DNA of 64,000 nt from Mucilaginibacter robiniae (lineage in GTDB: Bacteria > Bacteroidota > Bacteroidia > Sphingobacteriales > Sphingobacteriaceae): the NCBI RefSeq assembly GCF_012849215.1, contig NZ_CP051682.1, forward strand, positions 3,658,001 through 3,722,000. The letters are read 5' to 3'. The stretch's first letter is position 1. Each line of letters starts with the position of its first letter. Made by a program: the position numbers and the translations under genes. Of the stretch, positions 9,701 through 18,501 are shown piece by piece. The notes beneath the pieces were generated by a model. That model was given only the letters and a program-made list of their open reading frames with translations. It searched no databases and was not told where the DNA came from.

Positions 9701-10014
9701 CTGACCATTGGACTCCTACTAACGTAAACGCTAAATATCCTAATCCATATTATGCTTCCGATTATCAAGTAGCAACTGATTTTTGGCTAGTACGGGCTAC
9801 CACATTAAATATTACCAGCGCAAATCTAAGTTATACATTACCTACCAATATTACTAGTAAAGTAGGTATAGCTAGTGCCCGGTTCTATGTAGTAGCTACT
9901 AATCCTGTACAATTTATTAATCCTTTTCCAAACCATTACAGAGATTTTCAAACTGACGTCTATTCTTATCCTAGTCTTAGAACATTCTCTTTGGGTTTAA
10001 ATGTTGGGTTTTAA
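6772..10014 (+). CDS. susC: SusC/RagA TonB-dependent outer-membrane transporter
   Basis: The 1080-residue protein imports oligosaccharides across the outer membrane using TonB energy. It shows a signal peptide (residues 1-21, ending FAQ), a carboxypeptidase-regulatory-like domain (about 25-105), a plug domain starting with DVVVVGYGETKK near 108, and a long beta barrel ending in a C-terminal Phe typical of barrel proteins. There is no N-terminal STN signalling domain and no adjacent sigma/anti-sigma pair, so transcription is not controlled by the FecIR-type route. SusD follows after 12 bases. The pair defines the PUL; the length is normal for SusC. Confidence 0.95.
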   Translation: MKKLYLLILLLPLFAYSAFAQNRTIEGIITSADKNEPLVGVSVKIKGSTIGTQTDVNGKFTLKATNLQNVTLTITYIGYALQEQTLKPGQNNLNIKLNPSTETSLNDVVVVGYGETKKVSLTGSVATVDLKKVEDIPALSITAALRGTVPGLSVSGGTARPGQGTTITIRNPVSYSKDGQGTNPLFVIDDVIRTQADFDLLDQNEIESVSILKDAEASIYGVQGANGVLIVRTKRGRPGAPRISLSSSVGASNATQLPKMLNGTQLATFINDYLQAQAGQTAGNYINPEGYLYTASTNSLATTRNTNWYTPDELAYIANPANNTDYMKQAFKTAYVLREAINISGGSDKVTYFIGGNYVNQNSNFKGVNSYKYGLRASVEAKPAKGLTVFLSLSDDYSYNRSYWYKLKSTTESLDNDATTLESVQPWQKYFINGNPVLLGTANNGGIDNVNFFLIQNSNNYTGGNTTVTNMLGKITYQIPGIKGLTATVTMNKNINNAWNKQYGTTFNYYQYSGTGNNNHIPGGTLLNIYPIDNGNTVRLTPSYASSYQLDAGITYNRTFGKHSINFISLYEQRETYNEGVAAAVSGVILGGYDNQNFTTGTQTSNQASNISQFGFLSYINRLNYDYANKYLFQAVLRVDGSSRFAEGHQYGYFPEGSLGWVASEEPFIKNKLPFVDLLKFRASFGLAGSDNTKNYQYQSSYKVGTGGSGGAVFNEGLRGNGIQTNNALPNVNVTWDHSFKTNYGVDMQFLKNRLSVSADYFWNHSYDLLTTLSGSVPVTIGTSPPTENYSIVNTFGYEISASWRDHLGKKFSYGFSPFFTWSDNKLIRYDLSSGLVGTVQDLTGKSSDAGVFGLQSAGIIRTQADADAIIAQRQAAAGGANNVKIYSQVIKPGMINYVDLNGDGVIDDNDRKYLTHKSSNHNSLGLNFNVGYGGLNLNVIAGMSWGGWATITGLKPAQNGSSNYAVTEGNRPVYWADHWTPTNVNAKYPNPYYASDYQVATDFWLVRATTLNITSANLSYTLPTNITSKVGIASARFYVVATNPVQFINPFPNHYRDFQTDVYSYPSLRTFSLGLNVGF

Positions 10015-10026
10015 ATATTCAAATAC

Positions 10027-11868
10027 ATGAAAAGATTACATACCATTATAATAGCAGCAAGTTTGACATCACTAATGTTTACTAGTTGCAAAAAAGTTGT
10101 TATGAAAGACGATTTGGGGAATTTCAATACCGATCAGGTATTTAATGACTCCACTGTAGCTAAGTTATATGTCGATTATATTTATACCCAAAATCAGCCT
10201 AGCTGGTTTGGAAATAGTGGCGGCTATATAGGTAGCGGAAACGGCTTAACTGATGAATCATATTCAGATAATCCACAAGTAAAAGGCACAGTTACTATGA
10301 ATGATGTTGGCGATATTGGATCATCAGTTACGGTCACTAGCACACCTTACGTAAAAATCAGAAGTTTAAATACTTTTATTCAAAACATCAATGCGGGTAC
10401 TTTAGAAACACCAGTGAAAAAAAGATTTGCTGCTCAAGCTATATTTTGGCGTGCTTATAGATATTTTGAGTTAGTAAAACTATATGGTGGTGTACCATTA
10501 GTAACTGTACCATTGAATGCTGTAGGTGCAGATGCAAAAGCAGCAGCAAACTTACCTCGGAGTACTACAACACAAACCTTTCAGCAAATTATAAATGATT
10601 TAGATACTTGTGTAAAATATTTACCTGCTAAATGGCCACAAAATGCTGATTATGGTCGTATAACCAAAGGTGCGGCAGCTGCATTCTTGGGTAGGGTACT
10701 TGTAACTTGGGCAAGCCCGCAATGGAATCCAAATAGTGATCAAAGCAGATGGCAAGCGGCTTATGATGCTAATAGCCAAGCAGTATCCATTTTATCAAAT
10801 AATGGATTTGGCTTGTATAAAACTTGGGATTATACAATGTGGACTTTAGAAGGTAGTGCAGGAGGCAGCACACCACAAAATCCTGAAGCTGTGTTGGTAA
10901 CAGAGTATAATACTTCAAATGATGCTAATGGGCAAAATAATAATACATATCCTACCCAAACTATGCCCAAATCTACTGGTGCTTCGGGTGGATCCAACCA
11001 GCCTACCTGGGAATTGGCCCAAGCTTTCCCAATGTTAGATGGTAAGGCTCCTGGAAGTTCTAGTAAATATTCATATAATGTACAAACATTCTATAAAAAT
11101 CGTGATCCACGTTTTAATCAAACTATAGCATATAATGGTTGTAATTGGCCGTTATTAGGTAATGCAAATTACAGATTATGGACATATTTTTATTACACTA
11201 ATGCTGTAGGTGCAACTGCTTCTACAAAATCTACTGAAACGTCGGCTAGTAATACAGGCCTTTACTTACGCAAAGGTATTGATCCAAGTCTTACTTTAGC
11301 TACCTTGCCATATGCTGGAACCGATTGGATTGAGATACGTTATGCTGAGGTACTTTTAAATTTGGCTGAATCAGCCGCTGTATTAGGCAAATCAACAGAC
11401 GTTTATACTAATTTAACAGCTCTTAGGAAAAGAGCTGGTATAGAAGCAGGCACCGATGGGTTGTATGGCTTAACAGCAAATATGAGTTCTACTCAAATGG
11501 TAAATGCTGTGATGTATGAGCGACAAATAGAACTTGCTTTTGAAGGTAAACGCTATTGGGATTTAAGACGTAGAAAATTATTGGATGCTACACTGAATGG
11601 TAAAAGAAGAAATGCAGTTGTTGTATTATTAAACCAAACAGGTACGAAAACCGATTATATTTCAGGTACACGCGATGCCTCAGCTAATACTAGTATAGAC
11701 AACCTGTATTCAACTAGCTTTACAGTAACTACTAAAGTTTTAGATACTTACGATATCAATTATCAAACTACTTATTATTACTTTGGTATTCCTACAGCTT
11801 CATTAAATAACAATGCCAATTTACAACAAACTCAAGGTTGGGGTGGAAGTTTTAATCCACTACTATAA
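10027..11868 (+). CDS. susD: SusD/RagB surface glycan-binding lipoprotein
   Basis: This 613-residue lipoprotein has a signal peptide with lipobox LMFTSC (lipidated Cys21). The N-terminal TPR-like helices are followed by the SusD signature RYAEVLLNLAES near residue 438 and AFEGKRYWDLRR near residue 505. SusD caps the SusC channel and binds the incoming glycan at the cell surface. It sits directly downstream of susC and upstream of a strong terminator, so susCD may be expressed above the enzymes that follow. Only this one SusCD pair lies in the window. Confidence 0.95.
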   Translation: MKRLHTIIIAASLTSLMFTSCKKVVMKDDLGNFNTDQVFNDSTVAKLYVDYIYTQNQPSWFGNSGGYIGSGNGLTDESYSDNPQVKGTVTMNDVGDIGSSVTVTSTPYVKIRSLNTFIQNINAGTLETPVKKRFAAQAIFWRAYRYFELVKLYGGVPLVTVPLNAVGADAKAAANLPRSTTTQTFQQIINDLDTCVKYLPAKWPQNADYGRITKGAAAAFLGRVLVTWASPQWNPNSDQSRWQAAYDANSQAVSILSNNGFGLYKTWDYTMWTLEGSAGGSTPQNPEAVLVTEYNTSNDANGQNNNTYPTQTMPKSTGASGGSNQPTWELAQAFPMLDGKAPGSSSKYSYNVQTFYKNRDPRFNQTIAYNGCNWPLLGNANYRLWTYFYYTNAVGATASTKSTETSASNTGLYLRKGIDPSLTLATLPYAGTDWIEIRYAEVLLNLAESAAVLGKSTDVYTNLTALRKRAGIEAGTDGLYGLTANMSSTQMVNAVMYERQIELAFEGKRYWDLRRRKLLDATLNGKRRNAVVVLLNQTGTKTDYISGTRDASANTSIDNLYSTSFTVTTKVLDTYDINYQTTYYYFGIPTASLNNNANLQQTQGWGGSFNPLL

Positions 11869-11885
11869 ATAATATTATCAATAAT

Positions 11886-11916
11886 AAAAAGGGAAGCCCA
11901 ACAGCTTCCCTTTTTT
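11886..11916 (+). terminator. Rho-independent terminator after susD
   Basis: A 12-bp perfect stem (11886-11897 with 11904-11915) has a 6-base loop (CCAACA) and ends in a run of six T; A-rich on the other side, it may work in both directions. It lies 17 bases after the susD stop, well placed to reduce read-through into the enzyme genes. Confidence 0.85.
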
Positions 11917-12260
11917 ATTGTATAATCTTAAATAAACTCGTAAATTCATCTATCATAAAATTTTTACTTAAACCGTTGTGTATCAATATTTTATTATGTA
12001 TTGCTGTTCTTTGTAATAAATTTGCTATAAACGGCCTAAAAGGCCTGCATGGCAATATTTCATAGTAGTTTGAAAAGATGGTACATAAATATCCCTGTTG
12101 GGGCTTGCATATTTGGATAAGTAAATTTTAAACCGAATATTACCTAAATATTCTTGTGAACATTAATAATCCTGTGTAATGCAGCTTGCAAGATTAGCAT
12201 CTTGGCAAAACATTAGGCATTTTCAGGTTATGTGTGAACATCATAAACCTATAATTGAAG
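11917..12260. other. Intergenic region upstream of the enzyme operon
   Basis: These 344 bases between the susD terminator and the PL1 gene contain TAAATTTG at 12017-12024, an exact -7 match (TAnnTTTG), and next to it a perfect short dyad GGCCT-AAA-AGGCC at 12033-12045, near where transcription would start. They probably contain the promoter of the enzyme operon. A 60-codon frame at 12179-12361 overlaps the PL1 start in another frame and is not credible. Confidence 0.35.
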
Positions 12261-13919
12261 ATGAAATTTTTTCCACTATTTCTATGTTCGGCTTTAATGC
12301 TTGGGAAGTCGGCTTTTGCGCAATATCCAGACATACCGCAAAAAGTACAGGCAGAAAGTAAAGCACTGATGGATGCAGCTCAAGCTCATTCTGATTCTGC
12401 CTGGTTGAAGGCGTTACCAGCTATCAAGTACGATCAAGCACATGATAAACCTTTTGTGCCTTGGGCACACCGCCCAACCGATTTGCCTCAGGCTAAAATT
12501 CCGGCTTTCCTGGGTGCCGAAGGTGGTGGTATGTACAGCTTTGGTGGCCGTGGTGGTAAAGTTTATGTAGTAACCACATTAGCCGATAATGGACCTGGTA
12601 GCTTGCGCTGGGCTTGTGAACAAGGTGGTGCACGTATTATCGTTTTCAATGTAGCTGGTATTATCCGGTTAAAAACGCCGCTTATCATTCGTGCTCCTTA
12701 CATCAGTATTGAAGGGCAAACTGCGCCAGGTGATGGTATTTGCGTTGCTGGCGAATCTACCTGGATTAATACGCATGATGTGGTAATTCGTTACATGCGT
12801 TTCCGTCGTGGTGAAACCAATGTAGGCCGACGTGATGATTCACTAGGTGGTAATCCTGTAGGTAATTTGATTATTGATCATTGCTCCACTAGCTGGGGTT
12901 TAGATGAAAACATGTCTATCTATCGCCATATGTATACACCTGGTGATGGCTCGAAAGACGAAAAATATGGTACCGTTAACGTGACCATCCAAAATTGTAT
13001 CTATTCTGAATCGCTAGATACTTGGAATCATGCTTTTGGTAGTACTACAGGTGGCGAAAATGCTTTGCTGATTCGTAATATCTGGGCAGATAATACAGGT
13101 CGTAATCCTTCTGTGGGCTGGACTGATGTGTATAACTTCGTAAACAACGTTGTATTTAACTGGCACCACCGTACTATGGATGGTGGCGATTACCAATCAC
13201 ACTTTAACCTTATCAATAATTATTACAAACCAGGTCCTGTAACTCCTAAAGACGAACCAGTAGGTCACCGTTTTTTAAAACCAGAATCAGGGCGTAGTAA
13301 ACTGAAAGACCGTTTTTTCGGTAGAGTGTATGCCGCAGGTAACATTATGGAAGGCTTTCCAAAAATTACTGCTGATAACTGGGCTGGAGGTATTCAGGTG
13401 GAAGGTGTAGGTGGCAAAGAGTTACCAGATGCAGGTTCATATCGTGATACCATGCGTACCAATACGCCATTCCCGATGCCTTACATACGTAAAATATTAC
13501 CAGCTAAAGAGGCCTTTGCTTTTGATACCGAAAATGCGGGTGCTACATTGCCTCACCGCGATCCGGTAGATATCCGTATTATTAAACAAGTCCGTACTGG
13601 TAAAATCGAGTATAAAGAAATGCGTACGGATACTGCTTTCCAGTTTCAACATCGTAAACTACCTAAAGACTCTTACAAACTAGGTATCATTACTGGTATA
13701 TGGCAAGTGGGCGGCTATCCAGATTATAAAGGTACACCTTACAAAGACAGCGACAATGATGGAATGCCTGATAGCTGGGAAACTGCTCATGGTTTAAACC
13801 CGCACAATGCCGCCGACTCGCCAGCTCTGGCAAAAAATGGCGGTGGCTATAGCAACATCGAAGTGTATTTAAATACTGTAGCCATGAAAGGTGAGACAAA
13901 AGTAGGATCTACTAAGTGA
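12261..13919 (+). CDS. Pectate lyase, polysaccharide lyase family 1
   Basis: The enzyme cleaves homogalacturonan-type pectin by beta-elimination. I choose the ATG at 12261 over the in-frame TTG at 12255 because it begins a clean signal peptide (MKFFPLFL...SAFAQ), giving 552 residues. A right-handed beta helix runs from about residue 80 to 400, with GGRGGKVYVVTTLADNGPGS and LIIDHCSTSWGLDENMS, both typical of Bacteroidota PL1. Near residues 492-512 the acidic motif DSDNDGMPDSWE, common in secreted Bacteroidota enzymes, suggests a calcium site. First gene of the downstream enzyme run; the next gene follows after 10 bases. PL1 family is firm; exact subfamily is not assigned. Confidence 0.85.
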   Translation: MKFFPLFLCSALMLGKSAFAQYPDIPQKVQAESKALMDAAQAHSDSAWLKALPAIKYDQAHDKPFVPWAHRPTDLPQAKIPAFLGAEGGGMYSFGGRGGKVYVVTTLADNGPGSLRWACEQGGARIIVFNVAGIIRLKTPLIIRAPYISIEGQTAPGDGICVAGESTWINTHDVVIRYMRFRRGETNVGRRDDSLGGNPVGNLIIDHCSTSWGLDENMSIYRHMYTPGDGSKDEKYGTVNVTIQNCIYSESLDTWNHAFGSTTGGENALLIRNIWADNTGRNPSVGWTDVYNFVNNVVFNWHHRTMDGGDYQSHFNLINNYYKPGPVTPKDEPVGHRFLKPESGRSKLKDRFFGRVYAAGNIMEGFPKITADNWAGGIQVEGVGGKELPDAGSYRDTMRTNTPFPMPYIRKILPAKEAFAFDTENAGATLPHRDPVDIRIIKQVRTGKIEYKEMRTDTAFQFQHRKLPKDSYKLGIITGIWQVGGYPDYKGTPYKDSDNDGMPDSWETAHGLNPHNAADSPALAKNGGGYSNIEVYLNTVAMKGETKVGSTK

Positions 13920-13929
13920 GGCAGCAAAC

Positions 13930-16900
13930 ATGCTAAGTAATAAATTACGAGGTACTTCTTTCCTATTAATAAGTTTACTAGCAGGTGGAACCTTAGGTTC
14001 ACCTGCTTTTAGTCAAGGTAAAAAGGTGATTGTGAAACCACAACCGCCGGTATCTGTAGGTAAAGATGCGAAACTGACTTATAAAGTTGAAAGCAATGGC
14101 GATCGTGTGCCCGATTTTTCATATTGTGGCTACATGGCTTCTGAAGCTTCAATACCCGATGTGCCAGTTAAGGTAGTTGTGCCACTTAAACCAGGTGATG
14201 CCACAACAAGAATACAATCGGCAATTGATTATGTGGCTTCGTTACCTGCTGATGCACATGGCACACGTGGAGCTGTTTTATTGAGCAAAGGAACTTATGT
14301 ATTAAACGGCAGTCTTAAAATTAATGCCTCAGGTGTTGTATTAAGAGGCAGCGGTATGGGGATAAATGGTACTGTGCTATTTGCCGCAGGTACCGACCGG
14401 GCAACTTTCATAAAAATTGCCGGCAAGAATGATCGACACAAAGCTGCAGAAGTAAAAATTACCGATGCCTATGTACCAGTGAATGCTTTTAGCTTTCACG
14501 TTGCTTCAGCTAGTGGTATTCAGGCAGGAGATAATATTGTGTTACGCCGCCCAAGTACACAAGCTTGGATTGAAAAGTTACATACCGTAACCTTTGGTGG
14601 TGGCTTAAGTGCGTTAGGGTGGAAGCCCGGCGAGCGTGATATTTTTTGGGACCGGAAAGTTGTTGCTGTTCACGGCAATGAGGTTACTGTTGATGCACCT
14701 GTTACTACTGCGCTTGATAGTACTTATGGTGGTGGTACAGTAGCAAAATACAATTGGTCTGGCCGTATTGCACAAACTGGAGTAGAGAATCTGTGCTTAA
14801 GATCAGCTTTTGATGCAAAAAATCAGAAAGATGAAGCACATCGATGGATGGCCATTACACTGGAAAATGTAACCGACTCATGGGTGCGCCAGGTAGCTTT
14901 TGAGCATTTTGCAGGTTCGGCAGTTTTTGTGCTTGAAACGGGAAATCGGATTACGGTAGAAGATTGTAAATCTTTGTCGCCTATATCTGAAATTGGTGGT
15001 CAGCGTCGTTATACCTTCTGGACCATGGGCGGACAAACTTTGTTTCAACGCCTATATTCAGAAGATGGCTATCATGATTTTTCAACCGGCTTCTGTGCAC
15101 CAGGGCCAAATGCATTTGTGCAATGTACTGCTGTGCATCCCCATAGCTATAGTGGTGCTATTGATAGTTGGGCATCAGGCGTATTGTTTGATGTAGCCAG
15201 TATTGATGGTCAACCATTAAGTTATAAAAACTTGGAGCAGGATGAGCAAGGGGCAGGGTGGAACGCGGCCAATAGCTTGTTTTGGAACTGTACAGCAGCA
15301 CGTGTAGATTGCTACCAACCCCCAACAGCTGAAAACTGGGCTTTTGGTACCTGGGCGCAATTTGGAGGTGATGGTTACTGGGAAAACTCAAATGCAACAA
15401 TTTCGCCTCGGAGCTTTTACTATGCACAGTTGGCCAACCGGCTAAATCATAATGTAGATAAACAGGCTGCTATTTTATATATCACAACAGAACCTTCCAG
15501 TAGCCCTACTCCCGAGCAGGCTGCTGCTTTGCTGGCTGCTGCCAGAAGGCCAGCAGTTACTATGGATAACTGGATTGATAAAGCTTACGAACGCACACCA
15601 ATTCATATAGAAGGGTCTGGTGCAAAAGTTATTGATCAGATCGGGTACAAACAAGCTGTTATGCCAGCTATGGCACCTAAAATGCGATTGAATAATGGCT
15701 GGCTGGTAAGAGGGAATACAATTTTACAAGGCTTTCATTATGAAACGCCTTGGTGGAACGGTACAGTAGATCCAGTTTACCTGGCTAAAACAGCTAAGCC
15801 TGCAATTTCACGCTGGGTACCTGGCCGTACAGGTACAGGCTTAACGGATGATTTAGATTCGGTAAGTAATTGGATGGTGAAAAACCACATGGTAGCTTTT
15901 GAGCATAACTACGGATTATGGTATGAGCGCCGCCGCGACGATCATGAACGCATACGTCGTATGGATGGTGATGTTTGGGCTCCGTTTTATGAACTGCCTT
16001 TTGCCCGGTACGGTGGCAACGAAACTGCTTTTGATGGTTTAAGCAAATACGACTTGACTAAGTATAACACGTGGTATTGGAACCGACTTAAGCAATTTGC
16101 TGATCTGGCAGATGAAAAAGGCTTATTATTAATACATCAGAATTATTTTCAGCACAACATTATTGAGGCTGGTGCACATTACACCGACTTTCCGTGGAGA
16201 ACGGCCAATAACATCAACAATACTGGTTTCCCAGAACCAGTAAACTACGCAGGTGATAAACGCCAGTTTATGGCCGAGCAATTTTATGATGTAACCCAGC
16301 CGGTTCGTCGTAAACTGAATGTGGCTTACATCAACAAATGCCTGGATAACTTCGCTGACAATAATGGAGTAATTCAGTTTATCAGTGCTGAATACACTGG
16401 TCCGCTGCATTTTGCTCAGTTTTGGGTAGAAACCATTAAACAATGGGAAACTACTCACAAGAAAAAAGAAATTATTGGCTTAAGTGCTACGAAAGATGTA
16501 GAAGATGGCATTTTAGCAAACCCGGCATTGTCTTCAGTTATTAATGTAATTGATATTCGTTATTGGTACTATCAGGCCAACGGAGAAGTATATGCGCCAC
16601 TTGGTGGTCAGAACCTGGCACCACGCCAGCAAGAGCGGGTATTTAAACCTAAGGCAACCTCGTTTGAGCAGGTGTACCGTGCGGTGCATGAGTACCGTCA
16701 AAAATACCCGGATAAAGCTGTACTGTACTCAGCTAGCGGTTGGGATAGTAATGGTTGGGCCGTATTTATGGCAGGTGGTTCATTACCTAATTTGCCTAAA
16801 GATTTAGATAAACAGCTACTAACTGATGCCACAGAAATGAAGGTTGTAAACGTACCTAATGCAACCGGGCAGTGGGCCTTAGGTAATGCAGCAAAGGGCT

Positions 16901-17091
16901 ATATCGTTTATTGTAATTCTACCGATAATATCCACTTAGCCCCTGAAGCTTCGGCCAAATACATGGTACATTGGATTAATCCAAAAACCGGATTATCTAT
17001 GGAAAGTAGCAGCCAAATTCAAGGAAATAGCATTAATAGTCTGCATGCTCCGGCTGGTGGCCCAAGTATATTGTGGTTGCAGCGTATTTAA
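13930..17091 (+). CDS. Two-domain secreted beta-helix plus barrel protein (possibly DUF6298)
   Basis: This 1053-residue protein has a signal peptide ending FSQG (about residue 29). Residues about 60-520 form a right-handed parallel beta helix of the pectin-lyase fold (VLLSKGTYVLNGSLKINASG, VVLRGSGMGINGTVLF). Residues about 570-1050 look like a separate beta/alpha-barrel glycosidase-type domain with FISAEYTGPLHFAQFW, where a Glu is placed like a GH nucleophile. I think the second half corresponds to DUF6298 but recall this without certainty. The architecture suggests two activities on one substrate, or a lyase-fold binding module with a hydrolase. It lies between PL1 and the GH140-like gene with gaps of 10 and 11 bases. 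Confidence 0.6.
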   Translation: MLSNKLRGTSFLLISLLAGGTLGSPAFSQGKKVIVKPQPPVSVGKDAKLTYKVESNGDRVPDFSYCGYMASEASIPDVPVKVVVPLKPGDATTRIQSAIDYVASLPADAHGTRGAVLLSKGTYVLNGSLKINASGVVLRGSGMGINGTVLFAAGTDRATFIKIAGKNDRHKAAEVKITDAYVPVNAFSFHVASASGIQAGDNIVLRRPSTQAWIEKLHTVTFGGGLSALGWKPGERDIFWDRKVVAVHGNEVTVDAPVTTALDSTYGGGTVAKYNWSGRIAQTGVENLCLRSAFDAKNQKDEAHRWMAITLENVTDSWVRQVAFEHFAGSAVFVLETGNRITVEDCKSLSPISEIGGQRRYTFWTMGGQTLFQRLYSEDGYHDFSTGFCAPGPNAFVQCTAVHPHSYSGAIDSWASGVLFDVASIDGQPLSYKNLEQDEQGAGWNAANSLFWNCTAARVDCYQPPTAENWAFGTWAQFGGDGYWENSNATISPRSFYYAQLANRLNHNVDKQAAILYITTEPSSSPTPEQAAALLAAARRPAVTMDNWIDKAYERTPIHIEGSGAKVIDQIGYKQAVMPAMAPKMRLNNGWLVRGNTILQGFHYETPWWNGTVDPVYLAKTAKPAISRWVPGRTGTGLTDDLDSVSNWMVKNHMVAFEHNYGLWYERRRDDHERIRRMDGDVWAPFYELPFARYGGNETAFDGLSKYDLTKYNTWYWNRLKQFADLADEKGLLLIHQNYFQHNIIEAGAHYTDFPWRTANNINNTGFPEPVNYAGDKRQFMAEQFYDVTQPVRRKLNVAYINKCLDNFADNNGVIQFISAEYTGPLHFAQFWVETIKQWETTHKKKEIIGLSATKDVEDGILANPALSSVINVIDIRYWYYQANGEVYAPLGGQNLAPRQQERVFKPKATSFEQVYRAVHEYRQKYPDKAVLYSASGWDSNGWAVFMAGGSLPNLPKDLDKQLLTDATEMKVVNVPNATGQWALGNAAKGYIVYCNSTDNIHLAPEASAKYMVHWINPKTGLSMESSSQIQGNSINSLHAPAGGPSILWLQRI

Positions 17092-17102
17092 TCGTTTTAG
17101 TT

Positions 17103-18488
17103 ATGTTGAAAAGACTTCTTTGTATTATAGTTGTAGCATTTGCTGTGTATGCATTTACTCCAGTAAAAACGCTTTCTGAGTTGCAGATATCTGCCAATAA
17201 AAGGTTTTTTACTACAGCAGATCAGAAACCATTTTTCTGGTTGGGTGATACGGGTTGGCTGCTATTTTCTAAATTAAACCGTGAGGATGCTGAAAAGTAT
17301 TTGGACGTGCGTAGTAAGCAAGGTTTTAATGTAATACAAGTCATGGTAGTGCATTCTAGTAAGGAAACCAATGCTTACGGCGATTCTGCTTTAACGGCTA
17401 AAAACTTAGCGCAACCCAAAACTACATCTGGCAACAATCCGAACAATGCAGAAGAGTATGATTATTGGGATCATATTGATTGGATTGTCGATCGTGCAGC
17501 CGACAAAGGATTGTATATAGCATTAGTTCCAGTTTGGGGTTCGGTAGTTAAAGAAAGTAAGTACACACCTGAGCAGGCTAAAACCTATGCTGAGTTTTTA
17601 GCTAAACGCTATAGCAAAAAGTCGAACATCATCTGGATGAATGGTGGCGATATTGCCGGGAGTGAGTTTACTAATGTTTGGAATACTATCGGAGCAACTT
17701 TGCGTCATGAAGATCCGAATCATTTAATTACCTATCATCCTCGTGGACGTACGCAATCATCTACCTGGTTTCACAATGAAGATTGGTTAGATTTCAACTG
17801 CTTTCAATCAGGCCACCGTACTTATGCTCAAGATACCTCAGCTAAAGATTTAAAATACGGGGAAGATAATTGGCGTTATGTAAATGTAGATTACCATAAA
17901 ACGCCTGTTAAACCAACTATTGATGCTGAACCATCTTATGAGCGAATTCCTTACGGCTTACACGATGTTACTTTACCCCGCTGGACGGCAGCTGATGTAA
18001 GACGTTACGGTTATTGGTCGGTTTTTGCAGGTGCCTGCGGTTATACCTACGGTAATAATGATGTAATGCAAATGCATAAACCTACGGATAAGGGTAGTGC
18101 TTACGGATCGAAAGGATATTGGTATAATTCAGTTAATGATCCGGGAGCGAAGCAAATGGTGTATTTAAAAAAATTAATGCTATCCAGACCTTATTTTGAA
18201 CGTGTGCCCGACCAAAACCTGATTGCTGGTAAGCAAGGTACGCGATACAATTATTTGCTGGCCACCCGTGGCGAAAAGTATGCTTTCATTTATACCTATA
18301 CAGGTCGGAATATAGCTGTTAATGCGGCTAAGTTGCCTGGTACTAAAGTTAAGTTCTGCTGGTATAACCCTCGTGAGGGGAGCTTTTCAAAAGCTGTAAT
18401 ATTACCTAAAAAATCAGTAATGAACTTTAACCCGCCAGGGCAACCAGTAAATGGTAATGATTGGGTGTTGGTGTTGGATGCAGTTTAA
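17103..18488 (+). CDS. GH140-like apiosidase (DUF4038 plus collagen-binding-like C-terminus)
   Basis: I start at the ATG at 17103, 11 bases after the previous stop, rather than at an upstream GTG that overlaps it; this gives 461 residues with a hydrophobic N-terminal signal. The TIM barrel is of the DUF4038 type, with FFWLGDTGWLLFSKL at about 44-58. Asp183 (WMNGGD) and Glu276 (TIDAEPSYER) sit where the GH140 catalytic pair is expected. The C-terminal part resembles the putative collagen-binding domain that follows DUF4038. The founding GH140 enzyme (BT1012) removes RG-II side chains A and B by cutting the apiose-galacturonan link. This is one of the most telling genes for an RG-II substrate. 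Family is well supported; activity is inferred. Confidence 0.75.
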   Translation: MLKRLLCIIVVAFAVYAFTPVKTLSELQISANKRFFTTADQKPFFWLGDTGWLLFSKLNREDAEKYLDVRSKQGFNVIQVMVVHSSKETNAYGDSALTAKNLAQPKTTSGNNPNNAEEYDYWDHIDWIVDRAADKGLYIALVPVWGSVVKESKYTPEQAKTYAEFLAKRYSKKSNIIWMNGGDIAGSEFTNVWNTIGATLRHEDPNHLITYHPRGRTQSSTWFHNEDWLDFNCFQSGHRTYAQDTSAKDLKYGEDNWRYVNVDYHKTPVKPTIDAEPSYERIPYGLHDVTLPRWTAADVRRYGYWSVFAGACGYTYGNNDVMQMHKPTDKGSAYGSKGYWYNSVNDPGAKQMVYLKKLMLSRPYFERVPDQNLIAGKQGTRYNYLLATRGEKYAFIYTYTGRNIAVNAAKLPGTKVKFCWYNPREGSFSKAVILPKKSVMNFNPPGQPVNGNDWVLVLDAV

Positions 18489-18501
18489 GTAATAATGTTG
18501 C

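Noticed and set aside
12179..12361. 60-codon plus-strand frame before the PL1 gene
   Set aside because: It overlaps the signal peptide of PL1 in another frame and has no recognisable features.
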